The notes beneath the pieces are model-generated. The model made no database searches and was not told where the DNA came from. It worked only from the letters and a program-made list of their open reading frames with translations. Made by a program: the position numbers and the translations under genes. This document shows, piece after piece, positions 17,505 through 27,156 of a DNA stretch of 64,000 nucleotides. The first letter of the stretch is position 1; each line of letters begins with the position of its first letter. The stretch comes from Streptomyces cellulosae (GTDB taxonomy: Bacteria > Actinomycetota > Actinomycetes > Streptomycetales > Streptomycetaceae), in assembly GCA_014655195.1 (NCBI GenBank), contig BNBH01000007.1:159151-223150 (forward strand), written 5' to 3'.

Positions 17505-18560
17505 CTAGTCGCCTCCCCCGCCGCCCCCGCCCCCGTCTCCCCCGCCGCCGTCCCCGCCGTCCCCGCCGCCGCCCCCGTCTCCGGCGTCGCCTCCGTCGCT
17601 GCCCCAGCCGTCGTTGCCGCCGGGTTCGTTGTCGTCGCGGCCTCGGCCGAGGTTGCTGAACCAGGGCTGGTCCCAGCCGTCGTCGGTGTCGCGGTGGTGG
17701 CGGGCCGGGCGGAAGCGGGCCAGGCCTGTGGCGTCGCCGAGGCCGAAGGAGACCGCGACCGCGTGGGCCATGACCGCGTCCAGCGGGTCGGGGCTCTCGT
17801 GGCGGACCTCGGCCAGTGGCAGCAGCAGGGTGCCGGGGGCCGGTTCGGCCCTTCGCGGCGGGCGGATCAGCAGGGCGACCGGGGTGTCGCCGCGGAACAG
17901 CCGGGATGCCTCCGGGTCCGCGCGGCGCAGCGTCCACTGCCGGTCGGGGATCCCGATCTCCACCGTGCTCCTCGACTTGCGGAACTTCTTGCGCAGGACC
18001 AGACGGGCCGCGGCGTCCCCGACGGTCAGCACCAGGCCGGTGCCTCCGTCGCCGTGGTCGAGGAATCCGTACGGCGCGCGCAGGCGTACGGCGGGGGCGT
18101 GCGGGCCCCAGGCGTCGACGCGGGCCTGGCGGCGGTCCACGGCGACGGCTATCGGACCGGCGGGGCCGTGCGCGTAGCGGCGGGCGATCCACAGCGGGAC
18201 GCCCTCCTGCTGTGCCCGCGTGGCGAGGGCGGCGACCTGCTCCGGGCCGCCGCAGCGGCGTACCGCGAGCTCGCCCAGCGCGTGGGCGAAGGCGGACGCC
18301 TGACGCACCTTCAGCGGGACGCAGGAGCCCGTGGCCCGGGTGACCGGGACCGGACCGGCACCTTGCGGAAGGGACGCCAATGGGCGTTCGGCGCCTCCGC
18401 CGCCCAGCCAGGCGCCCCGCAGGAACGCTTCCGCCATGGCGGCGAGGTTCAGCTCCTCCAGCGGGGTCGTCCGGCCGCCCCTGCGCAGTCCGGCCTCGCT
18501 GAGGTGCACGGTCCGCGCGAGCGGATTGCGGGAGCGTTCCCCGTACAGCACCTGGTCCAT
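17505..18560 (-). CDS. protein of unknown function with Gly/Asp-rich tail
   Basis: 351 aa. Residues 1-290 look globular with repeated short strands (PVTRATGSCVPLKVRQASAF, GVPLWIARRYAHGP, TVEIGIPDRQWTLRRADPEASRLFRGDTPVALL) and could be a tubby/phospholipid-scramblase-like beta barrel, but this is not certain. The last 45 residues are nearly all Gly, Asp and Asn (GGGGDGG units), a disordered or calcium-binding-like tail. ATG 18560. It precedes groEL's terminator region and is transcribed in the same direction as groEL but separated by a strong terminator. Confidence 0.7.
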   Translation of the reverse strand: MDQVLYGERSRNPLARTVHLSEAGLRRGGRTTPLEELNLAAMAEAFLRGAWLGGGGAERPLASLPQGAGPVPVTRATGSCVPLKVRQASAFAHALGELAVRRCGGPEQVAALATRAQQEGVPLWIARRYAHGPAGPIAVAVDRRQARVDAWGPHAPAVRLRAPYGFLDHGDGGTGLVLTVGDAAARLVLRKKFRKSRSTVEIGIPDRQWTLRRADPEASRLFRGDTPVALLIRPPRRAEPAPGTLLLPLAEVRHESPDPLDAVMAHAVAVSFGLGDATGLARFRPARHHRDTDDGWDQPWFSNLGRGRDDNEPGGNDGWGSDGGDAGDGGGGGDGGDGGGGDGGGGGGGGD

Positions 18561-18643
18561 CGCCGTCCCCTCCCGCTTCGGCCGTCGTCTGCTGGGACTG
18601 CGGACCGTCGGGGTGCGGTTCCGTGGTCCTGGTGAGGTACGGC

Positions 18644-18688
18644 GAAGGCCCGGCGCCTCCGTCCTCGTGGACGGGGCGCCGGGCCTTC
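18644..18688 (-). terminator. strong terminator after groEL1
   Basis: Perfect 14-base arms GAAGGCCCGGCGCC and GGCGCCGGGCCTTC with a 17-base loop, 27 bp beyond the groEL1 stop on the minus strand. Confidence 0.9.
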
Positions 18689-18714
18689 GTTCAGGCTCTG
18701 GCGACCTCAGGTCG

Positions 18715-20364
<1,650 letters not shown>

Positions 20365-20377
20365 CTAGATGAAATCA

Positions 20378-20430
20378 CTGCGCCCCTGGGCCGCCCGGCT
20401 CCTTGTCGGATGCTGGGGCCAGGGGCGCAG
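20378..20430 (-). promoter_or_regulatory. hairpin between groES and groEL1
   Basis: Twelve-base arms CTGCGCCCCTGG and CCAGGGGCGCAG around a 29-base loop, in the operon's intergenic gap. It could end part of the transcripts after groES or protect the 3' end of a processed groES message. The operon is otherwise CIRCE-controlled. Confidence 0.7.
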
Positions 20431-20517
20431 TGTTCGAGCAGAAGTACTTGCTACGAGGTCGAGTTCTCCGGGGGCAGGCCCCGGGGTCCCCTTACGTCTC
20501 GACTACTTCTCGACGAT

Positions 20518-20826
20518 TTACTTCTCGACGATCGCGAGGACGTCGCGGGCCGAGAGGACGAGGTACTCCTCGCCGTTGTACTTGACCTCGGTGCCGCCGT
20601 ACTTGCTGTACAGAACGACGTCGCCGACCTTCACGTCGAGCTCGACGCGCTTGCCGTCCTCGAAGCGGCCCGGACCGATGGCCAGGACGACGCCCTCCTG
20701 GGGCTTCTCCTTCGCAGTGTCCGGAATGACCAGGCCCGAAGCCGTGGTCTGCTCGGCGTCGAGCGGCTGGACCACGATGCGGTCCTCGAGCGGCTTGATG
20801 GCAACCTTGGAGCTGGCGGTCGTCAC
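20518..20826 (-). CDS. groES: co-chaperonin GroES
   Basis: 102-aa Hsp10 cap for Gro[38 protein letters not shown] and the acidic [17 protein letters not shown] blocks are standard. Length is normal. The gene ends IVEK-stop, and the 15 bases that encode this and the stop are repeated directly afterwards (see findings). ATG 20826; AGGGGGAGG lies upstream. Confidence 0.97.
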   Translation of the reverse strand: MTTASSKVAIKPLEDRIVVQPLDAEQTTASGLVIPDTAKEKPQEGVVLAIGPGRFEDGKRVELDVKVGDVVLYSKYGGTEVKYNGEEYLVLSARDVLAIVEK

Positions 20827-20925
20827 GATCCGACCTCCCCCTTCGGAGATCTCACGGGGTTAACTGTCTGAGGTGGCGACCAGGTCGATCCGTCGTCGCG
20901 GGTGCCGGACCTGCCCGTCGCTTTT

Positions 20926-20952
20926 TTGGCACTCTCCAGGGGGGAGTGCCAG
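20926..20952. promoter_or_regulatory. CIRCE element (proximal to groES)
   Basis: Reads TTGGCACTC, 9 bases, GAGTGCCAG: the inverted repeat bound by the repressor HrcA, one or two mismatches from the TTAGCACTC-N9-GAGTGCTAA consensus. Lies between the promoter's -10 region and groES. Confidence 0.85.
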
Positions 20953-20959
20953 ACCCGAG

Positions 20960-20987
20960 ACTATGACCGCGATTAGCACTCGGTCAA
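20960..20987 (-). promoter_or_regulatory. groES promoter
   Basis: On the minus strand TTGACC (20982-20987) is 16 bases from CATAGT (20960-20965), a vegetative-type promoter. It is overlapped upstream and downstream by the two CIRCE elements, so HrcA should block it at normal temperature. Confidence 0.7.
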
Positions 20988-20999
20988 GCGGAGTGCCAA
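20973..20999. promoter_or_regulatory. CIRCE element (distal, overlaps -35)
   Basis: Reads TTAGCACTC, 9 bases, GAGTGCCAA, very near the HrcA consensus. It overlaps the -35 box of the groES promoter. Confidence 0.88.
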
Positions 21000-21070
21000 T
21001 TGCCGTGCGGCGCGTCGGGGGGTGGGAGTGTTTTTCGGGCGCGGTCGTCCGGTGGGCGGTGTTGGTGTGA

Positions 21071-21153
21071 ACGCCCGGGGGCGCTGCGCCCCGGCCCCCC
21101 GCTGTCGGCCTGACGCCCTCGTCCTCAAGCGCCGGACGGGCTCGGAATGGCCT
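21071..21153. repeat. Streptomyces-type intergenic repeat
   Basis: GC-rich block ending CGTCCTCAAGCGCCGGACGGGCTC with an internal CGCTGCGCCCC hairpin arm, resembling a short intergenic repeat scattered through Streptomyces genomes. It overlaps the 3' end of the downstream deacetylase gene. Recognition is from memory of the pattern, not a search. Confidence 0.5.
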
Positions 21154-21925
21154 CGCCCGGGCTGGGAGTGGCCACGGCCGGGCGCGTACGGCCAGGGAGG
21201 TACTCCTCCAGCCTGCCCACCCTCAAGTCCCGCTCCTCCAGTTCCGCGAGGAGCCTGGACGTCCGTTCCGCCAGGGACAAAGGCGGGGCCTCGCCCGACG
21301 GCACGGAGATGATGTCGCCGGGGCGCAGGTGGTGGGGGCCGTGGGCGTACGTGAGGTGGCCGTCGGGCTCCAGGGTGACGCGCCAGAGGACCACCGCGGC
21401 GATGCCGCACTCGGCGGCGGCGCGGAGGGTCGCGGTGTCGTGGCGGCCGTAGGGCGGGCGGAAGAGGCGGGGGCGGACGCCGAAGCGGGCGGCGAGTTTG
21501 CGTTGCTGGCCGCAGATCTGGGCGCGCTGGGCGGCGAGGGGCAGGCCGGGCAGGGCCGGGTGGTCGAGGGTGTGGTTCTGGAGGTTGGCGCCGACCGCGC
21601 GCAGGCGGGCGAAGTGGCCGTAGCCGGGGCCGACCACGCTGTCGGTGAGGAACATGCTGACCGGCAGCCTGCGCTCGCGCACCAGGTCGATGAAGCGGGG
21701 GTCGCGTTCGGCGCCGTCGTCGTAGGTGAGGAAGACGACCGGGTCGTCGGTGGTGACGTGGTCGACGACCGGCGGGAGCGGCGCCGGGGCGACGGCGGTG
21801 ACCGGGCCGCCGGCGCGGGAGGAGAGGTGTCCCGCGCCGGACGGGGCCGCGCATCCGGCGGTCGCGGCGAGCAGCAGGGCGAGGGCCGCCGGAAGGGGCC
21901 CCGGGGTCCCGCGCCGGCGCCTCAC
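21125..21925 (-). CDS. polysaccharide deacetylase-like lipoprotein, missing catalytic His
   Basis: 266 aa, carbohydrate esterase family 4 (NodB) fold. Signal peptide with lipobox ATAGC. NodB motif 1 is TYDDG, motif 2 NHTLDHP, motif 3 RPPYG. Motif 5, normally ending L-L-H, reads GDIISVPSG with no His, so deacetylation is doubtful. GTG 21925 overlaps the stop of the upstream paralogue by 4 bases (GTGA), so the two genes are coupled. Substrate, if any, would be a cell-wall polymer. Confidence 0.85.
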   Translation of the reverse strand: MRRRRGTPGPLPAALALLLAATAGCAAPSGAGHLSSRAGGPVTAVAPAPLPPVVDHVTTDDPVVFLTYDDGAERDPRFIDLVRERRLPVSMFLTDSVVGPGYGHFARLRAVGANLQNHTLDHPALPGLPLAAQRAQICGQQRKLAARFGVRPRLFRPPYGRHDTATLRAAAECGIAAVVLWRVTLEPDGHLTYAHGPHHLRPGDIISVPSGEAPPLSLAERTSRLLAELEERDLRVGRLEEYLPGRTRPAVATPSPGEAIPSPSGA

Positions 21926-22842
21926 AGGTAGTCCTCCAGCCTGGCCACGGCGTACCCCTCGGCCGTCACCTTGTCGAGGAAGCGGCGGATCATGTCCCGC
22001 ATCGTGCCGTCCCAGTCCTCGCGGCCCCGGAAGTGGGACAGCACGATGTCGCCGGGGTGGATCTTCCGGTCCCACTCACGGTACTCCCAGTGGTCGGCGA
22101 AGACCTCCTCGTTCCACAGCGGGACGTGGGTGATGCCGCAGCTCCTGGCGGCGCGCAGGGTCGACTTGTCGTAGTTTCCGTAGGGCGGCCGGAAGAGGAC
22201 CGGGCGGGTGCCGTAGCGCTTCTGGATGACGTCCTGCATGCCGCAGATCTCGCGCTTCTGCTCGGCGCGCGAGAGGCCCGGCAGGTACGGGTGGTGGAGC
22301 GTGTGGTTGTGCAGGGCCACCCCGCGTTTCTGCATGTCCTTGAAGTAGCCGTAGTCCTCCTCGACGAGGTAGTCGCTGAGGAAGGCGCTGTACGGCACCT
22401 GCAGTTCGGTCATCATCCGCAGGAACTCGGGGTCCTTCTCGGCGCCGTCGTCGATGGTGAGGAAGACGACCTTCTCCTTCACCGGGACGGTGGTGAAGAC
22501 GGGTGGCAGGTCGAGGCGTTCGTGACCGTCGACCTCGAAACCGTCGCGGGTGGTGATGTGCGGCTTCTTCTCCGGGGGCGGCGGGGCGGCCAGCGGGACC
22601 TTCTTCAGGCCCCAGCGTTCGGCCGCGGCGGCGCGTGCGGCCTGTGCGGCGCGCAGTTTGTCGGCGTAGGAGTCGAGGGCGCGCGCCGGGGGCGCCTGGA
22701 GGGGCTGGCCGCCGGCCGGTTCGACCGTGTCGCCGTCCGCGCCGCAGCCCGAGGCGAGGACGGCGAGCGCGAGGGCGGCGAGACCGGTCCGCACCCTCGG
22801 CCGCCGCATCCGCTTCTTATCGTTTTGTCCCACTACTCGCAT
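21922..22842 (-). CDS. polysaccharide deacetylase lipoprotein
   Basis: 306 aa, NodB-type esterase acting outside the membrane on peptidoglycan or another N-acetylated glycan. Basic start, hydrophobic core and lipobox LASGC. After a charged linker: motif 1 TIDDG, motif 2 NHTLHHP, motif 3 RPPYG, and motif 5 GDIVLSHF, all with metal and catalytic residues. ATG 22842 lies 9 bases after AGGA; an upstream frame to 24096 is an antisense shadow of the methyltransferase gene. Upstream partner of the overlapping, apparently inactive paralogue. Confidence 0.9.
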   Translation of the reverse strand: MRVVGQNDKKRMRRPRVRTGLAALALAVLASGCGADGDTVEPAGGQPLQAPPARALDSYADKLRAAQAARAAAAERWGLKKVPLAAPPPPEKKPHITTRDGFEVDGHERLDLPPVFTTVPVKEKVVFLTIDDGAEKDPEFLRMMTELQVPYSAFLSDYLVEEDYGYFKDMQKRGVALHNHTLHHPYLPGLSRAEQKREICGMQDVIQKRYGTRPVLFRPPYGNYDKSTLRAARSCGITHVPLWNEEVFADHWEYREWDRKIHPGDIVLSHFRGREDWDGTMRDMIRRFLDKVTAEGYAVARLEDYL

Positions 22843-22932
22843 GGAGCCGGATCCTCGCAGCCGCCCGGCCCGCGTCAGGGCCGACACCGCGGCCGGAGGC
22901 GCACGGTCCTCCGACTGGCCCACAATGACCCG

Positions 22933-24108
22933 GTGAACGACCTCGCCCCGCTCCTCACCCCCGAAGGCCGCGCCCTCCTCGACGAGGTGCGCGACACCGA
23001 CCCCGCACAGGAACTCGCCGTCGCGACCCGGCTGCGCCGCGACCACCCCGCCGAACTGGTCTCGGCGGCGCTCGGCCAGGCGCGGCTGCGGCAGCGGGCG
23101 GTGGCGAAGTTCGGGGCGGAGGACGCGGCGCGGATGTTCTTCACGCCGAACGGTGTGGAGCAGTCGACCCGCCGCAGCGTCGCCGCGTACCGGGCGGAGC
23201 GGCTGCGGGAGGCGGGCGTACGGTCGGTCGCCGACCTGTGCTGCGGGATCGGCGGTGACGCGATCGCGCTGGCGCGGGCCGGAATCCGGGTCCTGGCCGT
23301 CGACCGGGACCCGCAGACGGCCGCGGCCGCCCGCGCCAACGCGGAGGCGCTGGGCCTCTCCGGCCTGATCGAGGTGCGGGAGGCGGACGTGACGGAGGTC
23401 GACACGTCCGGCTACGACGCGGTGTTCGTGGACCCGGCCCGGCGCTCGTCGAAGCGCGGCCGGATCTTCGACCCGGAGGCGTACTCGCCTCCCCTGTCGT
23501 GGGCGGTGGAGGCGGCGCTGAAGGCGCCCGTGGCCGCCGCGCTGAAGATCGCCCCCGGCGTCCCGCACGAGGCGATTCCGGCCGAGGCCGAGGCTGAGTG
23601 GATCTCCGACGGCGGGGACGTGAAGGAGGCGGTCCTGTGGTTCGGCACCGCGCCCGGCACGGTCCGCGCGACCCTGCTCCCGGGCCCGCGCACCCTGGTC
23701 TCCCGCGGCCTCCCCGACCCCGAGGTCCGCCCCGTCGGCCGCTACCTGTACGAGCCCGACGGCGCCGTCATCCGCTCCCACCTGGTGGCCGAGGCCGCCG
23801 AACCCCTCGCCGGCGGCCTGATCGACCCGACCATCGCCTACATCACCGCGGACACCCTGACCCCGACCCCGTACGCCACGGCCTACGAGATCACGGACCG
23901 GCTCCCCTTCAACGTCAAGAAGCTGAAGGCCCTCCTCCGGGAGCGCGAGGTGGGCGTCCTGACGGTCAAGAAGCGGGGTTCGGCGGTAGAACCGGAGGAA
24001 CTCCGCCGCAAGGCCCTCCCGAAGCCGCACGGCACGGCATCGGTCACGGTCTTCCTGACCCGGGCGGCTGGTGCTCCGACGATGCTGCTGGGGCATCCGG
24101 TGCGCTGA
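22933..24108 (+). CDS. THUMP-like SAM-dependent methyltransferase
   Basis: 391 aa. Central Rossmann methyltransferase with motif I VADLCCGIGGDAIALA near residue 97, motif II AVDRDP and motif IV-like FVDPARR. The C-terminal part (YEITDRLPFNVKKLKALL, VLTVKKRGS) is the THUMP-like domain found in this family of putative RNA or DNA methylases. GTG 22933, divergent from the deacetylase gene with 90 bp between. Substrate unknown. Confidence 0.88.
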   Translation: MNDLAPLLTPEGRALLDEVRDTDPAQELAVATRLRRDHPAELVSAALGQARLRQRAVAKFGAEDAARMFFTPNGVEQSTRRSVAAYRAERLREAGVRSVADLCCGIGGDAIALARAGIRVLAVDRDPQTAAAARANAEALGLSGLIEVREADVTEVDTSGYDAVFVDPARRSSKRGRIFDPEAYSPPLSWAVEAALKAPVAAALKIAPGVPHEAIPAEAEAEWISDGGDVKEAVLWFGTAPGTVRATLLPGPRTLVSRGLPDPEVRPVGRYLYEPDGAVIRSHLVAEAAEPLAGGLIDPTIAYITADTLTPTPYATAYEITDRLPFNVKKLKALLREREVGVLTVKKRGSAVEPEELRRKALPKPHGTASVTVFLTRAAGAPTMLLGHPVR

Positions 24109-24143
24109 TCAGCCCCTCCCCCAAAAAGCCGGGCCGCGCCCCC

Positions 24144-25409
24144 TCACCCCCCCACCCCCTCCGCCCGCCCCCGCAACATCTCCCGCTCCCGTGCGTTCCC
24201 CGCCAGCTCCGCCGCCCTCAGGAACTCCTCCCGCGCCTCTTCCCGACGCCCCAGCCGGGCCAGCAGGTCGCCCCGGACACTCGGCAGCAAGTGGTACTCA
24301 CGCAGCGCCGGTTCCGTCGACAACGCGTCCACCAGGGGCAGGGCCGCTTCCGGGCCCTCCGCCATGGAGACGGCGACCGCGCGGTTGAGTTCGATCACCG
24401 GGGACGGGGTGCGGGCGGCGAGCAGGGCGTAGAGGGCGGCGATGCGGTGCCAGTCCGTCTCCTCGTAGCGGTACGCGCGGGCGTGGCACGCGGCGATGGC
24501 CGCCTGGAGGACGTACGGGCCCGGGGGGCCGGAGGCGACCGCGTCGGCGCGGGCGAGGGCGGTGGCGCCGCGGGTGATGAGCAGGCGGTTCCAGCGGGCG
24601 CGGTTCTGGTCGGCGAGCAGCACCGGCTCGCCGTCGGGGCCGGTGCGGGCGGCGGTCCGGGACGCCTGGAACTCCAGCAGGGCCGTCAGCCCGTGCACCT
24701 CGGGCTCCTTCGGCATCAGCCCCGACAGCACGCGGGCCAGCCGCAGCGCGTCCTCGCACAGCGCGGGCCGCAGCCAGTCGTCGCCGGCGGTGGCCGCGTA
24801 GCCCTCGTTGAAGATCAGGTAGATGACGTCGAGGACCGAGCCGAGGCGGGCCTCGCGGTCGGGCCCGTACGGCACCTCGAAGGCGACGTTCTTCCTGGCC
24901 AGCGTGCGCTTGGCGCGGACGATCCGCTGCGCCACGGTCGCCTCGGGCACGAGGAAGGCGCGGGCGATCTCGGCCGTGGTCAGCCCGCCGAGCAGCCGCA
25001 GGGTGAGGGCGGTGCGCGCCTCGGCGGACAGGGCGGGATGGCAGGCGGTGAAGACGAGCCGCAGCAGGTCGTCGTCGATGTCGTCCGGGTCGGCGGGCGG
25101 CTCGGGCGGGGCCGTCACCAGGTCGGCGTCCCGGCCGATCTCGGCGAGCTTGCGGGCGTACGTCTCCCGGCGGCGCACCAGGTCGACGGCGCGGTGGCGT
25201 GCGGTGGCCGTGAGCCAGGCGCCCGGGTTGTCGGGCACCCCGTCCCGCGGCCACTGCTCCAGGGCCGCGACCAGGGCGTCCTGCGCGAGTTCCTCCGCGA
25301 TGCCGACGTCCCGGACGAGACGGGCCACCGCGGCGACCACCCGCGGGAACTCCAGGCGGAAGACGGTCTCGACGGCCCCGTCCGGTCCGGCGGTGGGCTG
25401 TGGTGTCAC
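24144..25409 (-). CDS. ECF42-family sigma factor with C-terminal TPR extension
   Basis: 421 aa. Sigma region 2 (VETVFRLEFPRVVAAVARLVRDV, AEELAQDALVAALEQWP, NPGAWLTATARHRAVDLVRRR) and region 4 (LTLRLLGGLTTAEIARAFLVPEATVAQRIVRAKR) are followed by a 200-residue helical DUF6596/TPR-like extension (YLIFNEGYAATAG, LNRAVAVSMAEGPEAAL) that in ECF42 factors replaces a conventional anti-sigma. It ends 62 bp after the DGPF gene, its standard partner. Signal sensed is unknown. Confidence 0.92.
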   Translation of the reverse strand: MTPQPTAGPDGAVETVFRLEFPRVVAAVARLVRDVGIAEELAQDALVAALEQWPRDGVPDNPGAWLTATARHRAVDLVRRRETYARKLAEIGRDADLVTAPPEPPADPDDIDDDLLRLVFTACHPALSAEARTALTLRLLGGLTTAEIARAFLVPEATVAQRIVRAKRTLARKNVAFEVPYGPDREARLGSVLDVIYLIFNEGYAATAGDDWLRPALCEDALRLARVLSGLMPKEPEVHGLTALLEFQASRTAARTGPDGEPVLLADQNRARWNRLLITRGATALARADAVASGPPGPYVLQAAIAACHARAYRYEETDWHRIAALYALLAARTPSPVIELNRAVAVSMAEGPEAALPLVDALSTEPALREYHLLPSVRGDLLARLGRREEAREEFLRAAELAGNAREREMLRGRAEGVGG

Positions 25410-25470
25410 AGCCCACCATCAGACACCCGTACGGCGGCCAGGCCAAGTGCGGCCCTTGGGGCCGGCCCGG

Positions 25471-25827
25471 TCAGCCCTCCTCGATCTCCCGGACCTCGCA
25501 GGTCACCGTCCAGTGCGGCTCGTGCACCTTCAGGAACCGCTTGGTCCACTCGATCGCCTCGGCCTTGTCCTTGGCCTGGAGGAGGGCGTACCCGCCGATG
25601 ACCTCCTTGGTCTCGGTGAACGGCCCGTCCGTCACGGACAGTTGTCCGCCCTCGTAGTGGACCCTGGATCCCTGGGCGGTCGGGGTCAGTCCGGCCGTGT
25701 CCAGCAGGACGCCGTTCTTGGTCATCTCCTCGATCAGCTCGCCCATCCGCTGCATCAGCTCGGGGCTGGGTCCGCCCTCGGGGGCGTTGTTCTCGTCGAT
25801 CCGGATGAGGGAGAGATAGCGCGGCAT
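25471..25827 (-). CDS. DGPF/YCII-domain protein, ECF42 partner
   Basis: 118 aa, YCII-like dimeric alpha/beta fold. The family name motif is present as TDGPFTETKEVIGGY near residue 65. These proteins are encoded beside ECF42 sigma factors, as here, and are often their targets. Start ATG 25827 with GAGG upstream. Confidence 0.93.
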   Translation of the reverse strand: MPRYLSLIRIDENNAPEGGPSPELMQRMGELIEEMTKNGVLLDTAGLTPTAQGSRVHYEGGQLSVTDGPFTETKEVIGGYALLQAKDKAEAIEWTKRFLKVHEPHWTVTCEVREIEEG

Positions 25828-25928
25828 GTCGGCTCCTCGTGGTGTGCGGGCCGGGTCCTTCCCGGCCTCTCACCTCTGCGTCGAACGGCGCGGACGGAAA
25901 TCGACACCCGGAAGAGAAAATTCTCGCC

Positions 25929-27014
25929 TCACTTCAGCGAGGCCCACAGCTTCCCCGCCTCCGGCTCGTCCGGCACCACCCGGTTGGGGTCGGAGGGGGC
26001 CGGCAGCACCGGCATGGTCACGGTGGTGATCCGGCCGGCGGTCAGTCCGTCCAGGCTGCCCGCGAAGGACGCCAGTTCGCCGAGGGAGTCCAGACCCATG
26101 TCGGTGGTGAGGCTTTCGGTGACGGCGTCGGCGACCCCGAACAGCGCGGCCGGGTTCGTCAGCAGGTCCCGCTCGCCGATCTGCCGGACCAGCGCCTTCA
26201 CCAGGTCCTGCTGGAGCGTGATCCGGTTCAGGTCGCTGCCGTCGCCGACGTCGTACCGGGTGCGGGCGAGCGCGAGCGCCTGTTCGCCGTCCAGGTGGTG
26301 GGTGCCGGCGTCGAGCGCGAGGTGGCTGCGGTCGTCGTCGATGTCCTCGCGGGTGGTGACGGTGACCCCGCCGAGCGCGTCGACCAGGCGGGCGAACCCG
26401 GCGAAGTCGATCTCGACGTAGTGGTCCATGCGCACACCGGTGAGCGCCTCGACGGTCTTCACCGCGCACACCGGACCGCCCACCTCGTACGCCGTGTTGA
26501 ACATGACCCCGGACGCCGCCGAGGCCGCGTCCCCGTCCTCCAGGGGGCAGGACGGCCGGTCGACGAGGGTGTCGCGGGGGATGCTGACCACGGTCGCGGA
26601 GGTCCGCCCGGCGTCGAGGTGGACCACCATCGCGGTGTCGGACCGGGCACCGCCCTCCGGCCCGCCGCCCAGCTCCCGGTTCTCCGCGCCGGTGCGCGAG
26701 TCGGAGCCGAGCACCAGCACGTTCAGCGCCCCGGCCGGCAGCGGCGAGGCGTCCCCGTACGTCGACGGGGCCGGCGTGGCCGAGGCCCGTGCGGGGCGGT
26801 CGTCGCCCAGGGCCTGGTCGATGTCCACACCGCGGATGTTCCCGTCCAGCCGCAGATACGCCCAGGCCGCCGCGCCCGCGCCGAACACCAGCAGGCCGGC
26901 CAGCACACCCCCGACGGCCTTCAGCGTCCGTCTCCTTCGCCGGCCGGGCGGTATGTCCCCGCTCTCGGCGTCCCCCGTGCCGCTGTCCCCGCTTGTCCCC
27001 TGATGTCCCGTCAC
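25929..27014 (-). CDS. LytR-CpsA-Psr (LCP) family protein
   Basis: 361 aa. Cytoplasmic Gly-rich start, basic RRRRRT patch, one membrane helix (about 35-55), then an extracellular LCP domain: NVLVLGSDSR near 96, GARSDTAMVVHLD, SIPRDTLV, and FNTAYEVGG, with the Arg and Asp residues of the catalytic site. LCP enzymes attach glycopolymers to peptidoglycan. The gene ends 101 bp upstream of the DGPF gene start on the same strand. GTG 27014 chosen. Confidence 0.92.
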   Translation of the reverse strand: MTGHQGTSGDSGTGDAESGDIPPGRRRRRTLKAVGGVLAGLLVFGAGAAAWAYLRLDGNIRGVDIDQALGDDRPARASATPAPSTYGDASPLPAGALNVLVLGSDSRTGAENRELGGGPEGGARSDTAMVVHLDAGRTSATVVSIPRDTLVDRPSCPLEDGDAASAASGVMFNTAYEVGGPVCAVKTVEALTGVRMDHYVEIDFAGFARLVDALGGVTVTTREDIDDDRSHLALDAGTHHLDGEQALALARTRYDVGDGSDLNRITLQQDLVKALVRQIGERDLLTNPAALFGVADAVTESLTTDMGLDSLGELASFAGSLDGLTAGRITTVTMPVLPAPSDPNRVVPDEPEAGKLWASLK

Positions 27015-27156
27015 AGACGGGAACTTACGTCCGAATCATGACGGACGACGTCCCCCGGACGTCTTTCTCGCGAAATTCTCAGATGCGCGACCAGCCGGAC
27101 TCCCGTCGCCGCGACCCACCGCGTCCCGGGGTCGCGACCGACCGCCGCCGGACGGC

